Positions 4,473-5,597 of a stretch of 5,597 bases of DNA are shown piece after piece. Positions within the stretch are counted from its first letter, which is position 1, and every line of letters starts with the position of its first letter. The DNA comes from Pyrodictiaceae archaeon (GTDB taxonomy: Archaea; Thermoproteota; Thermoprotei_A; Sulfolobales; Pyrodictiaceae). Under the pieces are notes generated by a model. It made no database searches, was not told where the DNA came from, and saw nothing but the letters and a program-made list of their open reading frames with translations. Both the position numbers and the translations under genes were made by a program. The stretch covers positions 1-5,597 of the forward strand of contig JALUFI010000063.1 of NCBI GenBank assembly GCA_027043685.1. The letters are read 5' to 3'.

Positions 4473-5429
4473 GTGGAGGGGTGCCGCGGGGTGGACCGCT
4501 GGGAGAGGGAGGAGCTGGCCTGGCTCCTCAGCAGCGCGGCGGCCTCGGTGCTGCTGTTCGCCGCGGTGCTCCTCTACCTCTACAACGCCGCCATGAGAAA
4601 CCTCTACCCCCCGCTGGTCGCCCATTGGAGGGTTGAGCGCTTCGGCTTCATCCCGGTGATAGTTGATAAGGGCAGCATAGCGGCGATAAGCACGGCCATA
4701 GTGGCTGCTATGCTGCCCCTCCACTTCTACGCCAGGCGCCGCGTCCGGAGATGGGAGGCGCTGGAGGAGCAGCTCTCCGAGTTCCTCGCAGTCTACGCCA
4801 GCATAGCCGCCTCCAGCCGCTCCACTGCCGAGGCCCTGCTCCGCGCTGCCCAGCTCCTAGGCCCCCCTCTGGGCCGCCACATGGAGCACATGGCCCGCCT
4901 CTACATGGCGACCGGCGACCTCCCCTGGGCGCACAGGGAGGCCACGAGGCGGACAACGAGGAGGGTCCGGCTCCTAACCAGGAGCATAGTCGCGGCCGCG
5001 AGGAGCGGCGGAAACCCCGCACGGGTGCTGGCAGCCGCCGCGGCCTACAGCAGGGAGATGAGGCGCCTCGTCCGCCTCATAAGGAGCAGGCTCGGCGAAT
5101 ACACGTTCGTAGTCAGCCTCGCCTCCCTAACCTACGCGGTCTCCGCCGGCGTCGTGGTCTACCTCGTCCAGACAATGGCGGGTGCAAGGCTCCCCGGCCT
5201 AGGCACGGCAAGCATAAACGTAGGCATACTCCTAGGCATGTACTACTACGCGTTGCTGATGATAGTCGCGGCATCCTCGCTCGTAATAGCCAGGGTCATA
5301 CACGGCTACACAAGCCTAGCGCCCAAGTACATGGCGCTCCTCACAGCGGTGAGCACAGCCGCCTACCTCGCAGCCCCCCTCCTCCTAACAGCAACCAAGC
5401 TACCTGGAGCGGGAGCCCACACACCCTAG
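4473..5429 (+). CDS. TadB/TadC-like pilus platform membrane protein (T2SSF family), second copy
   Basis: This 318-residue protein begins at GTG, 14 bases after the first platform gene, in the same operon. Membrane helices are visible at about 16-38, 67-87, 210-235, 249-275 and 286-307. The cytoplasmic T2SSF domain lies between (about 95-208): LSEFLAVYASIAASSRSTAEALLRAA and SIVAAARSGGNPARVLAAAA form the paired helical bundles. A short conserved-looking stretch before the second helix, VERFGFIPVIVDKGSI (54-69), resembles the region preceding the membrane helices in other archaeal TadC/ArlJ-type proteins. With the preceding protein it probably forms a heteromeric platform that contacts the ATPase and the pilin transmembrane helix. 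It is distinct in sequence from the first copy, so this is an old TadB/TadC-type pair rather than a recent duplication. The start could be the second GTG at 4491 (312 residues). The last 20 codons are rich in A- and C-ending codons. Confidence 0.83.
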   Translation: MEGCRGVDRWEREELAWLLSSAAASVLLFAAVLLYLYNAAMRNLYPPLVAHWRVERFGFIPVIVDKGSIAAISTAIVAAMLPLHFYARRRVRRWEALEEQLSEFLAVYASIAASSRSTAEALLRAAQLLGPPLGRHMEHMARLYMATGDLPWAHREATRRTTRRVRLLTRSIVAAARSGGNPARVLAAAAAYSREMRRLVRLIRSRLGEYTFVVSLASLTYAVSAGVVVYLVQTMAGARLPGLGTASINVGILLGMYYYALLMIVAASSLVIARVIHGYTSLAPKYMALLTAVSTAAYLAAPLLLTATKLPGAGAHTP

Positions 5430-5508
5430 CCCCCCGGCCCCGGTGCTCCACTAGGCGTAACACCCACCAACCCCACACCCTCTTCACCCGGAGCAGGGGC
5501 GTGCAGAG

Positions 5509-5597
5509 ATGCAGCCAAGAGGCCTACATATAGTCTCCACGGGCATCGATGGCCTAGACAGGCTCCTCAACGGCGGCTACCCCCGCGGCGCCCTCGT
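5509..5597 (+). CDS. KaiC/RAD55-like RecA-fold ATPase, N-terminal fragment
   Basis: Only 29 codons are in the window. The protein starts MQPRGLHIVSTGIDGLDRLL and continues NGGYPRGALV, the classic beginning of a KaiC/RAD55-type domain (S-T-G-I-x-x-L-D-x-L-L-x-G-G-x-P-x-G), in which the Walker A loop normally follows about ten residues later, beyond the edge. ATG at 5509 is the first possible start in this frame near the region. The ribosome-binding site is modest (AGGGGCG, 5495-5501). It follows the second platform gene by 79 bases on the same strand, with no TATA-like element or T-run seen in the gap, so it may be co-transcribed. The archaellum regulator ArlH belongs to the same superfamily, but ArlH proteins usually read 'STGN-E-LD-RLGGG-P', and this sequence looks more like general KaiC-like proteins. 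Whether it works with the pilus is unknown. Confidence 0.75.
   Translation, partial: MQPRGLHIVSTGIDGLDRLLNGGYPRGAL

Noticed and set aside
1005..5429. Archaellum (motility) operon
   Set aside because: No ArlC/D/E/F/G genes are present, the platform is split in two, and the pilin is a single gene, so a non-motility type IV pilus fits better.
4751..5533. Plus-strand open frame of 260 codons overlapping the second platform gene and the start of the KaiC-like gene
   Set aside because: The product is Arg/Pro/His/Gly-rich with no fold pattern; it is a frame shadow that only extends because the intergenic stretch lacks stops in that frame.
1..5597. CRISPR array, insertion sequence or attachment site
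   Set aside because: No regularly spaced repeats of 24 bases or more, no transposase-like protein and no terminal inverted repeats with target duplications were seen.

Overview
The window looks like chromosomal DNA from a GC-rich hyperthermophilic archaeon, most likely a crenarchaeon (Thermoproteota) of the Desulfurococcales/Pyrodictiaceae kind. This rests on heavy AGG/ATA codon use, purine-rich GGTGA/GGAGG ribosome-binding sites, TTG and GTG starts, short operon gaps, an archaeal class III (type IV pilin-type) signal peptide and an archaeal-style secretion ATPase. The exact genus cannot be fixed from the sequence alone.

Left part (1-875). A DUF445-family membrane protein lies on the minus strand, begins at a TTG near 488 and runs off the left edge. 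Divergent from it is a small uncharacterised protein (603-875). A perfect 10-bp GC-only inverted repeat sits between them, close to the small gene's start.

Centre and right (about 900-5429). This is a compact type IV filament (archaeal pilus) locus. A major-pilin-like protein (1005-1472) has its own promoter-like element, a strong Shine-Dalgarno and a terminator-like hairpin. It is followed by a 376-base gene-free stretch with several nested or overlapping inverted repeats, including a pseudoknot-capable pair. Then come three tightly packed genes: a PilB/GspE/VirB11-superfamily assembly ATPase (1849-3498) and two separate TadB/TadC-like (T2SSF) membrane platform proteins (3508-4458 and 4473-5429). 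The natural model is that the ATPase drives the membrane platform, which extracts processed pilin from the membrane into a helical filament. The prepilin peptidase is not in the window and must act from elsewhere.

Right edge (5509-5597). The first 29 codons of a KaiC/RAD55-like RecA-fold ATPase are present on the same strand, 79 bases after the last platform gene.

The points most worth a second look are the split two-protein platform paired with a single pilin, the structured intergenic region upstream of the ATPase, the GC hairpin over the small gene's ribosome-binding region, the regularly spaced CTAGG elements around the pilin promoter, and a strand-composition switch that coincides with the ATPase gene.
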